Source of the DNA: Mycobacterium sp. 852002-51971_SCH5477799-a
GTDB taxonomy: Bacteria; Actinomycetota; Actinomycetes; Mycobacteriales; Mycobacteriaceae
Assembly (NCBI RefSeq): GCF_001667145.1
Contig: NZ_LZIF01000044.1
Coordinates: 82,756-146,755 of the forward strand
Reading direction: 5' to 3'
DNA: 64,000 bases
The translations under genes and the position numbers were made by a program. This document shows positions 34,194 to 42,975 of this stretch, in pieces (position 1 is the first letter of the stretch; each line of letters starts with the position of its first letter). The notes under the pieces were generated by a model that saw only the letters and a list, made by a program, of their open reading frames with translations, did not search any database and was not told the origin of the DNA.

Positions 34194-35426
34194 CTATGAA
34201 TCGGGTGAGCTTGTCGGAGCAACGTCCAGCATCCGCCGGTTGGCCGCGATGCCGGCCAGCGCGACGGCCATCAGGGCCGCCGAAGCGGTCAGCATCATCG
34301 TGACGCTGCGCTCGAACAGCAGGCCGCCGACCAGCGAGCCGGCCATGATTCCGACCTGGAAGGCCGTGACGTAGAAGCCCGACGCCCCGTCGGGGTCGTC
34401 GGCCCCGTTGCGCATCGCGGCGGATTGCATCATCGGCGAGACCGCGGTGGCCATCGCCCCCCACAGCACGATGGCGGCCGTTCCGATCAGGGCGGTGGCC
34501 ACGCCGGCCCTGCCACCGAACGCCAGCCCGGTCAGCACCACGAAGGCCGCCGTCAGCCCCGTCATGCAGAGGATGACGGCGCCCTTGGGCCGGTGATCCA
34601 GCGGCCGCGCCACCAGCGGCAACGACAGCAGTCCGGCGAGCCCATAGGCGGCCAGCACGAAAGCGAGGTTCGGCCCCCGCACGCCGAGGACGTTGCGAAT
34701 GATCTCGACGATGAAGGTGTACGACACGAAGTGGCCGGTGACCGCGATCATCGCCAGCACGCTCACCAGGATCAGCCGGGGGTTGCGGTGATGCCGTGAC
34801 CTCGGGCCCACGTGGGCGAGCTGGTCCTCGGTGAGCACCATCTCCGGCAGCATCAACCGGGCCGCGAACGTGACGGCGGCCGCAGCGACGGTGATGCACA
34901 CGACGGCCAGGCGCCAGCCCCACATCAGGCTCAGGGCCGCGGTGAGCGGGCTGCCCACCACCAGTGCGAGGCTGGTGCCGACGTAGATCGACATGGTGGC
35001 GCGCCCGGCATGGCTCGGCGGCACCAGCCGGGTCGCGATCGGTGCGATGACCGCCCACAGCAGGCCGTGGGTGATCGCGCAAAGCACCCGGCCGGTGGCC
35101 AGCACCGCGAAATTGGGCGCCAGTGCCGAGATCGCCTGCGAGGCCGTCAGACAGGTCAGGCTGAGCATGAGAGCGCGCCGCCGCGGCCAATGCGCGGTCC
35201 AGCGCACCAGCGGAAACGTCGTCAGGGCCGCCACGAAGGCATACCAGGTCAACAGCGTTCCCACCGCGAACAGACTGACGTGCAGGTCGCGAGCGATCGC
35301 CGGCAGCGCGCCAACGGGCAGGATCTCGGCGGTGACGTAGGTGAAAGCCGCGGCCGCCAGCACAGCCAACTGAGCCGCGATCCGTGGGGTCCACGTTCGC
35401 GCGGCAGCGTTGATTTCGGCAGTCAT
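34194..35426 (-). CDS. MFS transporter, Rv0191 type
   Basis: A 410-residue, 12-helix major facilitator of the drug/sugar efflux group (DHA1-like). TYVTAEILPVGALPAIARDLHVS opens the first repeat; the loop between helices 2 and 3 has RWTAHWPRRRALML, and GRVLCAITHGLLWAVIAPIA contains the helix-4 Arg typical of drug/proton antiporters. Rv0191 (413 residues) has been linked to efflux of drugs. The ATG at 35426 gives the matching length; an upstream in-frame ATG at 35483 adds 19 non-hydrophobic residues. It is in line with ricR upstream, but 134 bases separate them. Confidence 0.85.
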   Translation of the reverse strand: MTAEINAAARTWTPRIAAQLAVLAAAAFTYVTAEILPVGALPAIARDLHVSLFAVGTLLTWYAFVAALTTFPLVRWTAHWPRRRALMLSLTCLTASQAISALAPNFAVLATGRVLCAITHGLLWAVIAPIATRLVPPSHAGRATMSIYVGTSLALVVGSPLTAALSLMWGWRLAVVCITVAAAAVTFAARLMLPEMVLTEDQLAHVGPRSRHHRNPRLILVSVLAMIAVTGHFVSYTFIVEIIRNVLGVRGPNLAFVLAAYGLAGLLSLPLVARPLDHRPKGAVILCMTGLTAAFVVLTGLAFGGRAGVATALIGTAAIVLWGAMATAVSPMMQSAAMRNGADDPDGASGFYVTAFQVGIMAGSLVGGLLFERSVTMMLTASAALMAVALAGIAANRRMLDVAPTSSPDS

Positions 35427-35560
35427 GGCTTCTGTATCGGCCGGACTACCCACTTCCTGGGTTGTCGCGCCTAATGCGATCACACTGCCTTACCGTACGG
35501 ACCGCAACTGCGCCTCCCCCCGAATCAGGGCCGATCCGCAGGTCTCAACTACGTCACCAA

Positions 35561-35851
35561 TCAGGAACGAACCAACCGCGCGATCGCGGCAGAGGCCTCG
35601 TCGAGCTTGGCTTGGGCCTCGTCGCCGCCATCGGCGACGGCGCGCGTGACGCAGTGACTCAGGTGCTCGTCAAGCAGGTTCAGGGCGACCGAACGCAGGG
35701 CGCTGTTGACGGCGCTGACCTGGGTGAGGACGTCGATGCAGTACTTGTCCTCCTCGATCATCCGGGCGATGCCACGCACCTGGCCCTCGATCCGCCGCAG
35801 CCGCTTGGCGTAGTTGTCCTTCTGCTGCGAATACCCGTGGTCGTTCGTCAT
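35561..35851 (-). CDS. ricR: Copper-sensing repressor RicR (CsoR family)
   Basis: A 96-residue CsoR-family repressor. RLRRIEGQVRGIARMIEEDKYCIDVLTQVSAV is the family's signature, and C38, H63 and C67 (HLSHC) form the Cu(I) site. RicR releases DNA when Cu(I) binds. In M. tuberculosis it controls its own gene, mymT, lpqS, mmcO and others. A perfect 19-base copper box lies 55 bases upstream, showing autoregulation, and a second copy sits in front of mymT. The gene is divergent from ilvD. Confidence 0.95.
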   Translation of the reverse strand: MTNDHGYSQQKDNYAKRLRRIEGQVRGIARMIEEDKYCIDVLTQVSAVNSALRSVALNLLDEHLSHCVTRAVADGGDEAQAKLDEASAAIARLVRS

Positions 35852-35904
35852 CTGTCACCCCTGCTGAGTCGCCCGCCCTGCGGCGGCATCACGCCGGACT
35901 TCAG

Positions 35905-35925
35905 CTTATACCCCGTTGGGGTATA
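35905..35925 (-). promoter_or_regulatory. RicR operator and -10 box of ricR
   Basis: TATACCCC-GTT-GGGGTATA at 35907-35925 is a perfect palindrome that matches the RicR consensus TACCC-N5-GGGTA. On the minus strand its edge merges with TATAAG (35905-35910), a good -10 box for ricR, so a bound repressor would block RNA polymerase. Confidence 0.9.
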
Positions 35926-35969
35926 ACCCCGGCAATGGGTATCGCGACTGGCCAGCGCATACTTGAACA

Positions 35970-37682
35970 ATGCCCACCACCGATTCGGCGGCAACCGCCG
36001 ACATCAAGCCGCGTAGTCGTGACGTCACCGACGGCCTGGAGAAGGCCGCCGCCCGGGGCATGTTGCGGGCCGTAGGCATGGGCGACGAAGACTTCGCCAA
36101 GCCGCAGATCGGGGTGGCGTCGTCCTGGAACGAGATCACCCCGTGCAACCTCTCCCTGGACCGGCTCGCCAAGGCGGTCAAGGAGGGCGTGTTCTCTGCC
36201 GGGGGGTACCCGCTGGAGTTCGGCACCATCTCGGTGTCCGACGGCATCTCGATGGGCCACGAAGGCATGCACTTCTCGCTGGTCTCCCGCGAGGTGATCG
36301 CCGACAGCGTCGAGACGGTGATGCAGGCCGAGCGGCTCGACGGGTCGGTGCTGCTGGCCGGCTGCGACAAGTCGCTACCCGGAATGCTGATGGCCGCCGC
36401 GCGACTCGACCTGGCCTCGGTGTTCCTCTACGCGGGGTCCATCCTGCCCGGGGTGGCCAAGCTGTCCGACGGCAGCGAGCGCGAGGTCACGATCATCGAC
36501 GCGTTCGAGGCGGTCGGGGCCTGCGCCCGGGGCCTGATGCCCCGCGAGGACGTCGACGCCATCGAGCGCGCGATCTGTCCCGGCGAGGGCGCGTGCGGCG
36601 GCATGTACACCGCCAACACGATGGCCAGCGCCGCCGAGGCGCTCGGGATGTCGTTGCCGGGCAGCGCGGCGCCACCGGCGACCGACCGCCGCCGCGACGG
36701 GTTCGCACGGCGCAGCGGTGCGGCCGTCGTCGAGCTGCTGCGGCGCGGCATCACCGCCCGCGACATCCTCACCAAGGAGGCCTTCGAGAACGCGATCGCG
36801 GTGGTGATGGCGTTCGGCGGCTCGACCAACGCGGTGCTGCACCTGCTGGCCATCGCCCACGAGGCCGACGTCGAACTGTCGCTCGACGACTTCAGCCGGA
36901 TCGGATCGAAGGTGCCCCACCTGGCCGACGTCAAGCCGTTCGGCCGCCACGTCATGTCCCACGTCGACCACGTCGGCGGCGTGCCGGTGATGATGAAGGC
37001 GCTGCTGGATGCCGGGCTGCTGCGCGGCGACTGCCTGACGGTGACCGGTGCGACGGTGGCCGAGAACCTGGCCGAGATCGCCCCGCCCGACCCGGACGGC
37101 AAGGTGCTGCGCGCGCTGAGCAATCCCATCCACCCGACCGGCGGGATCACCATCCTGCGGGGCTCGCTGGCGCCCGAGGGGGCGGTCGTGAAGTCGGCCG
37201 GATTCGACTCTGACGTGTTCGAGGGCACCGCAAGGGTTTTCGACGGCGAGCGGGCCGCGTTGGACGCTTTGGAGGACGGCACCATCACCAAGGGTGATGC
37301 CGTGGTGATCCGCTACGAAGGCCCCAAGGGCGGCCCCGGCATGCGCGAAATGCTGGCCATCACCGGCGCCATCAAGGGGGCCGGTCTGGGCAAGGACGTG
37401 CTGCTGCTGACCGACGGCCGGTTTTCCGGCGGGACCACCGGCCTGTGCGTCGGCCACATCGCGCCCGAGGCGGTCGACGCCGGACCGATCGCCTTCCTGC
37501 GCGACGGCGACCGCATCCGGCTGGACGTGGCCAATCACGTGCTCGACGTGCTGACCGATCCGGCCGAATTCGACGCTCGCCGCGCGGATTTCACCCCGCC
37601 GGAGCCGCGCTACAAGACCGGCGTGCTGGCCAAGTACGTGAAGCTGGTCAGCTCCGCCGCGATCGGCGCGGTCTGCGGCTGA
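35970..37682 (+). CDS. ilvD: Dihydroxy-acid dehydratase
   Basis: A 570-residue Fe-S enzyme that dehydrates 2,3-dihydroxy-isovalerate and its methyl analogue to the 2-keto acids of valine, leucine and isoleucine synthesis. Cluster ligands appear in [23 protein letters not shown] and [38 protein letters not shown] is the second family signature near the C-terminus. It corresponds to Rv0189c. CATACT at 35958-35963 ends 6 bases before the ATG, so the message may be leaderless. The RicR box is 45 bases upstream but faces ricR. Confidence 0.95.
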   Translation: MPTTDSAATADIKPRSRDVTDGLEKAAARGMLRAVGMGDEDFAKPQIGVASSWNEITPCNLSLDRLAKAVKEGVFSAGGYPLEFGTISVSDGISMGHEGMHFSLVSREVIADSVETVMQAERLDGSVLLAGCDKSLPGMLMAAARLDLASVFLYAGSILPGVAKLSDGSEREVTIIDAFEAVGACARGLMPREDVDAIERAICPGEGACGGMYTANTMASAAEALGMSLPGSAAPPATDRRRDGFARRSGAAVVELLRRGITARDILTKEAFENAIAVVMAFGGSTNAVLHLLAIAHEADVELSLDDFSRIGSKVPHLADVKPFGRHVMSHVDHVGGVPVMMKALLDAGLLRGDCLTVTGATVAENLAEIAPPDPDGKVLRALSNPIHPTGGITILRGSLAPEGAVVKSAGFDSDVFEGTARVFDGERAALDALEDGTITKGDAVVIRYEGPKGGPGMREMLAITGAIKGAGLGKDVLLLTDGRFSGGTTGLCVGHIAPEAVDAGPIAFLRDGDRIRLDVANHVLDVLTDPAEFDARRADFTPPEPRYKTGVLAKYVKLVSSAAIGAVCG

Positions 37683-37690
37683 TCGCCGTC

Positions 37691-37715
37691 CCGGGCCGTG
37701 GGATCCCGCCCGGGG
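37691..37715. terminator. Hairpin between convergent ilvD and the SPW-repeat gene
   Basis: CCCGGGC at 37691-37697 pairs with GCCCGGG at 37709-37715 around an 11-base loop that is itself palindromic (GGGATCCC). It is 8 bases past the ilvD stop and 37 bases past the convergent gene's stop, so it could serve both. Confidence 0.5.
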
Positions 37716-37751
37716 CCGGCGAACTGCCTCGCGGTCTAACGGAGTTCGCGA

Positions 37752-38192
37752 TTACGCGTGCGTGTCCGCCGCGCGAGTGCGCATGCCGAAGTAGGTCGCG
37801 TTGAAGCCCAGGAACGTCAACAACGCGCCCGCAACGACATTCGACCAGGTCATGCCGGCGCTCAGCGTGACATCCGGCAGGATCCAGGTCGAGACGATGA
37901 CCCACCCGCCCAGCACCGGCAACGTCCAGGTCATGCCGTGCGCGCGATCCAGCGTCGTCGCGAACCCGTAGGCCAAGAATGCCGCCGCGATCCCCGCGAT
38001 CAGGTCGGACGTGGCAAGCGATGCCGTGGCGTTGAATCCAACGATCCACGGCGACGCGGCCACATACAGCCCCGTCAGCAGGGCCAGACCGAACGTGACA
38101 TGCGCGCTCATCGACTCGGCGACGCGCTCATAGCGCTCACGCAGAGCCAACAAATCGGGGTGGTGATCGATTGATGAATGGACTGTACTCAT
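37752..38192 (-). CDS. SPW-repeat membrane protein, Rv0188 type
   Basis: A 146-residue membrane protein. The hydrophilic N-terminus (about 30 residues, with LLALRERYERVAES) is followed by four helices. ALLTGLYVAASPWIVGFNA carries the SPW motif that names the family; the related second half has LGGWVIVSTWILPD. It matches Rv0188 (143 residues), a membrane protein of unknown role. AGAAAGG lies at a suitable distance before the ATG. Confidence 0.82.
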   Translation of the reverse strand: MSTVHSSIDHHPDLLALRERYERVAESMSAHVTFGLALLTGLYVAASPWIVGFNATASLATSDLIAGIAAAFLAYGFATTLDRAHGMTWTLPVLGGWVIVSTWILPDVTLSAGMTWSNVVAGALLTFLGFNATYFGMRTRAADTHA

Positions 38193-38353
38193 TTTGTGAC
38201 CTTTCTGTTATGCAGCAAGCCTTTTGAGCCGGACTGCACCCATCCATCCGCCATCAAGATTACGCCCGCGCGCCGTTGGCCAGCAACGAAAATCGGGCTC
38301 TCGACGAGGCGCTCTGCCCGGCCGTATCGACACGCCGCGTAGCGTCGTAGGGC

Positions 38354-39337
38354 ATGGATATCGCAGACCGGCTGCGCCTCGATGTGCCGGTCGGACAGGC
38401 AGGCATGGGCGGCGGACTGGCGGGCGCGGCGCTGGCGGGCGCGGTCGCCCGCGCGGGCGGACTCGGCACGCTGGGCATCGACACGCCCCGCCGGCTGCGA
38501 ACGTCGATCGAGCAGGTGCGCGCGCAGGCGCCGGGCCGTGCCGTGGCGGTAAACCTGTTGCTACCCTTCGTTCATCGTCGTCATGTCGCCGTCTGTGTCG
38601 ATGCCCGCGTGGACGCAGTCGTCCTGGCGTTCGGCGAGAAGCGGGGCCTCGTCGCGCACCTGCGCGACGCCGGGATCTTCGTCTTCGTGATGGTGGGCAC
38701 CGAAGCGCAGGCGCGTGCCGCGATAGCTTGCGGCGCCGATGGTTTGATCGCTCAGGGACGCGAGGCCGGCGGCCATCTCGTGGGAACCATGGCGGCACTG
38801 GACTTTCTGCCGCACGCCCTCGCCGCGGCCGCCGACCGCCCGGTCTTCCTGGCCGGTGGCATCGCCACCGGTGCCGACACCCGCGCCGCGCTGGGCGCGG
38901 GTGCCAGCGGCGTCATCGCCGGCACACGATTCCTGTTGACCCACGAAGCCAACGCGAACCACGAGTATCAGCGGCGAATCCTGCGGGCGGACACGACGAT
39001 CGAAACCAATTTGTTCGGCATGAGCTGGCCGTTGCGCCACCGCGTGGTGCCCAACGCGGCCACCCGCCGGTGGTGCGGCCAAGACGGGAAGGCCAAGGCG
39101 CTGCCCGCCGCCGTGAACGCGGCCAGCCGCCCGCTGTCGGCGTTGGGCTATTTCGACGCGCGGCCTCTGATGCGTCTGCAGTCGCCGGCCTTCCCGTTCT
39201 TCACGCCGCTGGCGCCGGTGGCCGGAGTGCCCGATTCCTGGTTGGACAGCGCGGCTTTGTACGCGGGCGAAACTGCCTTGCGGATAGGCGAACTCATTTC
39301 CGCCGAGCAGGCCGTCGCGGAGCTCACCCCGCGCTGA
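38354..39337 (+). CDS. Nitronate monooxygenase-like FMN enzyme
   Basis: A 327-residue TIM-barrel flavoprotein of the nitronate monooxygenase/2-nitropropane dioxygenase family, which oxidises toxic alkyl nitronates such as 3-nitropropionate. QAGMGGGLAGAALAGAVARAGGLGTLG forms the first FMN-binding turn, GREAGGH the segment with the usual catalytic His, and FLAGGIATGADTRAALGAGASGVIAGTRFL the phosphate-binding loop. It is not found between Rv0187 and Rv0188 in M. tuberculosis, so it is an addition here. It is convergent with the O-methyltransferase gene (3-base gap). The 161-base gap before it shows no recognisable operator. Confidence 0.82.
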   Translation: MDIADRLRLDVPVGQAGMGGGLAGAALAGAVARAGGLGTLGIDTPRRLRTSIEQVRAQAPGRAVAVNLLLPFVHRRHVAVCVDARVDAVVLAFGEKRGLVAHLRDAGIFVFVMVGTEAQARAAIACGADGLIAQGREAGGHLVGTMAALDFLPHALAAAADRPVFLAGGIATGADTRAALGAGASGVIAGTRFLLTHEANANHEYQRRILRADTTIETNLFGMSWPLRHRVVPNAATRRWCGQDGKAKALPAAVNAASRPLSALGYFDARPLMRLQSPAFPFFTPLAPVAGVPDSWLDSAALYAGETALRIGELISAEQAVAELTPR

Positions 39338-39340
39338 GGC

Positions 39341-39994
39341 CTAGCGCACCAACGCGAGGGCGAAGCCGTCCCAGGGCTTGGCACCCACCGTCTGGATCAC
39401 CGCGGTGTCCAGCCGCGGATCCTCGCCCATCGCCTGTAGCGTTTGCCGCACAGCCTGCGCCTGAGCGTTGGAGTCCGGATCGAGGATCTGTCCCTGCCGA
39501 ATCACGTTGTCCGCCACGATGACCGCGCCGGGGCGGGCCAGTCGCACCGACCAGTCCAGATAGGCGGGGTAGTTCTCCTTGTCGGCGTCGATGAAGATCA
39601 GATCGAAGGGACCGGTCACCGTCGGCAGCGTGTCCAGCGCGGCCCCGACGATCACCTGCACCCGATCGGCGAGGCCGGCCCGCTCCAGGTTGGCCCGCGC
39701 CACCTCGGCGTGCTTGGGCTCGTACTCCAGCGTCACCACCCGCCCTTGCGGGCCGGCGCCGCGCGCCAGCCAGATGGTGCTGAAACCGCCCAGCGTGCCG
39801 AGCTCGAGGATGCTGCGCGCACCGGTGGCACCGGCGAGCAGGCTCAAGAACTTTCCTTGCTGGACCGACACCGCAATCGGCGGCAATCCGGCCGCGCTGC
39901 TGGCCTCCAGGGCCGCGCTCAAGGACGGATCGTCATGCACCACGGTGCTGTCCAAAAATGCATCGACGTCTTCAGGGGTTGATTTCTCGGTCAT
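39341..39994 (-). CDS. O-methyltransferase (CCoAOMT-like), Rv0187 type
   Basis: A 217-residue SAM- and metal-dependent O-methyltransferase of the caffeoyl-CoA/catechol type. [18 protein letters not shown] is the SAM motif, [17 protein letters not shown] carries the metal-binding Asp residues, and [16 protein letters not shown] the third Asp/Asn region. It matches Rv0187 (220 residues). The natural acceptor is unknown. ATG 39994 is chosen to fit family length; the frame runs open to 40066. Confidence 0.88.
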   Translation of the reverse strand: MTEKSTPEDVDAFLDSTVVHDDPSLSAALEASSAAGLPPIAVSVQQGKFLSLLAGATGARSILELGTLGGFSTIWLARGAGPQGRVVTLEYEPKHAEVARANLERAGLADRVQVIVGAALDTLPTVTGPFDLIFIDADKENYPAYLDWSVRLARPGAVIVADNVIRQGQILDPDSNAQAQAVRQTLQAMGEDPRLDTAVIQTVGAKPWDGFALALVR

Positions 39995-40065
39995 TTCGTC
40001 CACGCTAGCCGCGCCCGGGCGTGCCGGCACGCGGAGCCGGGCCGGCATCGAACCGTCCGCCGCCA

Positions 40066-40093
40066 TTTACCGTATACCCATGGGGGGTATATA
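40066..40093 (+). promoter_or_regulatory. mymT promoter with RicR operator
   Basis: TATACCC-ATGGG-GGGTATA at 40073-40091 is a perfect-arm palindrome of the same type and length (19 bases) as the ricR operator. It fills the spacer between a -35-like TTTACC (40066-40071) and TATATA (40088-40093), spaced 16 bases apart, ahead of mymT. This is classic promoter occlusion by the copper repressor. Confidence 0.88.
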
Positions 40094-40153
40094 GTGAGGG
40101 TGCGGTCGACCCGCACCGCACAAGTCACCATCAACGAGAAAAGGGTGAGTTAC

Positions 40154-40300
40154 ATGGCAACTTACGAGGCCGGGACCGAGTTGACCTGCGGCCACGAAGG
40201 CTGCGGCTGTCGCGTCCGCATCGAGGTCCCCTGCCACTGCTCGGGTTCGGGCGAGCCCTACCGCTGCACGTGCGGCGACGCGCTGACCCCCGTCAAGTAG
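40154..40300 (+). CDS. mymT: Mycobacterial copper metallothionein MymT
   Basis: A 48-residue Cys-rich protein that binds several Cu(I) ions and protects against copper. Seven Cys are present at 12, 17, 19, 27, 29, 38 and 40, in [16 protein letters not shown] and YRCTCGD, closely matching M. tuberculosis MymT (53 residues). The ATG at 40154 has AAAAGGG about 8 bases upstream; the frame continues to 40094 but that part would be leader. A RicR box controls it. It is convergent with bglS. Confidence 0.93.
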   Translation: MATYEAGTELTCGHEGCGCRVRIEVPCHCSGSGEPYRCTCGDALTPVK

Positions 40301-40318
40301 TCCACCGGGCCGGTCGTG

Positions 40319-40356
40319 CGTTCGGGTGCGTGCCCGTGGTGTTCACCGCCCGAACG
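40319..40356. terminator. Possible hairpin between mymT and bglS ends
   Basis: CGTTCGGG (40319-40326) pairs with CCCGAACG (40349-40356) across a 22-base loop; the right arm lies in the last codons of bglS. It could end mymT transcription. The long loop makes this a weak call. Confidence 0.35.
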
Positions 40357-42466
40357 TACGGCCGGTCAGCTCGACCGTGGCGTCTAGCCGCATCGCTGTC
40401 GCCGACGCACCCACCGCCGCCGTATACGAGCCCGGGCGAATCCGCCAGCTCTTGGCTTTGCCGTCGTAGCGGGCGAGCAGGCGCGGGTCCGCCTCGACAC
40501 TGACCCGGTGAATCGCACCGGGCTCGAGCTCCACCCGCTCGAATCCCAGCAGCCGTAAGCACGGTTCACCGGCGGCGGCCGTCAGGTACAGCTGGGCTAC
40601 GTCCGCCCCGGCGCGGTCGCCGACATTGACGACGCTGAAACTGGCGCGGATGGTGTCTCCGCCGCTGACCACCAGGTCGTGGTAGTCAAACCTGGTGTAG
40701 GACAACCCATGACCGAAGGCGAACATCGGTTCGTGCCCGCGCGTGGCAAACCAGCGGTAGCCGACGTCGGCTCCTTCGGCGTAGTCGATCGTGGTGGCTG
40801 TGCCCCACGATTCGTCGGCGCCGGGCAGCTGCGGGCGCGGCGTTTGGTCCAGATCAACAGGAAAGGTGATCGGCAGCCGGCCCGACGGGTTCACCTGCCC
40901 GGTGAGTATCTCCGCGATGGCCCGGCCACCGGCCTGCCCCGGAAACCACGCTTGCACAATGGCGTTCACCGAGTCCCGCCAGGGCATCGACACCGGATTG
41001 CCCGTCTGCAGCACCACGACGGTGTTCGGGTTGGCCGCCGCCACCGCGGTGATCAGCTCGTCTTGGCCCCACGGCAGCGACAGGTCGGCGATGTCGAAGC
41101 CTTCGCCTTCCGCGCGGACCGCGAACACGATCGCGATGTCGGCCTTGCGGGCCGCGCGCAGCGCCTCGGCTGGACTGATGCCGGGATCGAACTCGATCTG
41201 CGTGTGTGGCAGGTGTTTACGCAGCCCTTCCAGCGGACTCGGGGGCAGCAGGTACAGGTTGCGCAGCCCGGCCTCCAGGCCCGTGCCGCCGATGGGGACC
41301 ACGCCCGCGTATCCGCCCGGCGGAACGACGGTGCTGGAACCGTAGCCGGCCGGCACACCCAGGTGTGCGTACCCGCCGATGACGGCGATGCGCACGCTCG
41401 ACCCGGGCGCCAGCGGCAACGCCCCCCGGTTGGTCAGGAGCACGGTTCCCTGCCGGGCGATGTTCAGCGCAATCTCGTTGTGCGCGGCCAGGTCCGGCGT
41501 CGGCACCGCATCGGTTTTGTCAACGCCGATGGCGAACATGGACCGCAGGATCCGGCGAACCATGTCCGACAGGCGCTCCTTGGACAGCTGGCCGTCGGCG
41601 TACGCGTCACGCAGCGGCGCACCGAAGGACTCGGCCTGCCATAACAGCGCGTCGATCTGGGCCCCACATTCCTGATCGAGGCCGGCCAGCGCGCACTGCC
41701 AGCTCGGCGTGGCACCCCAATCCGACATCACCCATCCCCGATAGCCCCAGGCACCCTTCAGCACGTCGTTGATCAAGACGGTGTTGGCCGCGGCATAATC
41801 GCCGTTGATCTTGTTATAGGCGGTCATCACGGCGCCGGGCTGCGAGCGCTCGATCGCCAATTCGAAGGCAAGCAAGTCGGATTCGCGGTGGGCATCGGGA
41901 TCGATGACCGCGTCCAGGAAGTGCCGGTTGGTTTCGTTGCAGTTCAACGAGTAGTGCTTGACCGTCGAGATCACGCCTTGGCGCTGAATGCCGTCGATCG
42001 ACTCGGCGGCCATCGTGGCGGTCAAAACCGGGTCCTCGGAATAATATTCGAAATTGCGGCCGTTGCGCGGGTCGCGGGCCAGGTTCATCGCGCCGGCGAG
42101 CTGCACGTTGAAGCCGCGGCTGCGCGCTTCGCGGCCGATCGCTTCGCCCGCGGCGCGGGCCAGCGACGGATTGAAGCTGGCGGCCAGCGCCAGACCGGCG
42201 GGCAGCGCAGTGGCGGTGTCGCCGTGGCGGAAACCCGGGTTGGTGACGCCCAGGCCGGCGTCGCTCATCAGCAACGCCGGCACACCCAGGCGGGGAACAC
42301 CCGGCACGTATCCCGCACTCATCGGCGTGTCCGCGGGGATGCGCTCGTCGCGGACCGGCCACATCTCGCCGGCCCCCATCACCGAGACCAGCAGCGCGAA
42401 CCGTTCGTCGTCGGTCATCCGGGCCTCGACCTCGCGTGCCCGCGCGTCGGGATCGGCGGGGTTCAC
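40343..42466 (-). CDS. bglS: Beta-glucosidase, glycoside hydrolase family 3
   Basis: A 707-residue GH3 enzyme cleaving terminal beta-D-glucosyl (or related) residues. The N-terminal TIM-barrel domain includes SDAGLGVTNPGFRHGDTATALPAGLALAASF, TVKHYSLNCNETNR and GWVMSDWGATPSW with the nucleophile Asp. The C-terminal alpha/beta sandwich and fibronectin-like domain (FAFGHGLSYTRFDY...SFSVVNVGDRAGADVAQLYL) are complete. It matches Rv0186 (691). There is no signal peptide, so it is probably cytoplasmic. The GTG at 42466 overlaps the stop of the upstream metallohydrolase-like gene (GTGA), which joins it to a three-gene unit. Confidence 0.9.
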   Translation of the reverse strand: MNPADPDARAREVEARMTDDERFALLVSVMGAGEMWPVRDERIPADTPMSAGYVPGVPRLGVPALLMSDAGLGVTNPGFRHGDTATALPAGLALAASFNPSLARAAGEAIGREARSRGFNVQLAGAMNLARDPRNGRNFEYYSEDPVLTATMAAESIDGIQRQGVISTVKHYSLNCNETNRHFLDAVIDPDAHRESDLLAFELAIERSQPGAVMTAYNKINGDYAAANTVLINDVLKGAWGYRGWVMSDWGATPSWQCALAGLDQECGAQIDALLWQAESFGAPLRDAYADGQLSKERLSDMVRRILRSMFAIGVDKTDAVPTPDLAAHNEIALNIARQGTVLLTNRGALPLAPGSSVRIAVIGGYAHLGVPAGYGSSTVVPPGGYAGVVPIGGTGLEAGLRNLYLLPPSPLEGLRKHLPHTQIEFDPGISPAEALRAARKADIAIVFAVRAEGEGFDIADLSLPWGQDELITAVAAANPNTVVVLQTGNPVSMPWRDSVNAIVQAWFPGQAGGRAIAEILTGQVNPSGRLPITFPVDLDQTPRPQLPGADESWGTATTIDYAEGADVGYRWFATRGHEPMFAFGHGLSYTRFDYHDLVVSGGDTIRASFSVVNVGDRAGADVAQLYLTAAAGEPCLRLLGFERVELEPGAIHRVSVEADPRLLARYDGKAKSWRIRPGSYTAAVGASATAMRLDATVELTGRTFGR

Positions 42467-42975
42467 CGCACACCCTCCTTGGCGTAGACCACCCGCAGCA
42501 CATGCCCCAGTTCCGGTCCCATCACCAGCTCCGTCAACTCGCAGATCGTCGCAACGAACTCGGGGCCGTGCGGCGGCTCGGCCTGGCACAAATGATGCGC
42601 CAGCTCATGCAGCATCACCAGCTCGCGCAGCGCCCAGTCGGCGGTATCGCGATCGGGAACCGCGATAACGCCTGTGCCGTCACGGCTTTCGTAGTGCGCG
42701 GCGGTGGCGGCGCGGCGCGGTCGGACTCGGAGCGGCGACACTCCCGGCCACCGTCGCCGCACCGCCGGGAGCGCGAGCACGTCGTCCACATAGCGCTGCG
42801 CGGAGGCCACCGAACCGAATCGCCCCTCCGGCGGCAGCGTCAACTGCGTGCCGAAGAACTCCACCACCGGTGAACCGCGCTGGGCGGCACGGTCGAACAT
42901 CGTCCGGACGAACTCCTCGGCCGCATAGACCTTGGAGCGTTGAGAATCCCGCCGCGGGGAGTTCCCCGACGTCAC
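42463..42975 (-). CDS. HExxH putative metallohydrolase, Rv0185 type
   Basis: A 170-residue protein with zinc-protease form: HELAHHLCQAEPPHGPEFVATICEL gives HExxH followed 11 residues later by a His/Gly-Pro-Glu-Phe segment, as in SprT-like and TIGR04338-type proteins. The N-terminal part (SKVYAAEEFVRTMFDRAAQRGSPVVEFFGTQLTLPPEGRFGSVASAQRYVDDVLAL) is family-typical. Substrate unknown. It starts with a GTG overlapping the DUF2786 gene and ends overlapping bglS, so all three are translationally linked. It matches Rv0185 (169 residues). Confidence 0.78.
   Translation of the reverse strand: MTSGNSPRRDSQRSKVYAAEEFVRTMFDRAAQRGSPVVEFFGTQLTLPPEGRFGSVASAQRYVDDVLALPAVRRRWPGVSPLRVRPRRAATAAHYESRDGTGVIAVPDRDTADWALRELVMLHELAHHLCQAEPPHGPEFVATICELTELVMGPELGHVLRVVYAKEGVR

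Noticed and set aside
36375..37538. Open frame of 387 codons opposite ilvD
   Set aside because: Antisense to an essential metabolic gene with intact cluster motifs; no supporting start or family.
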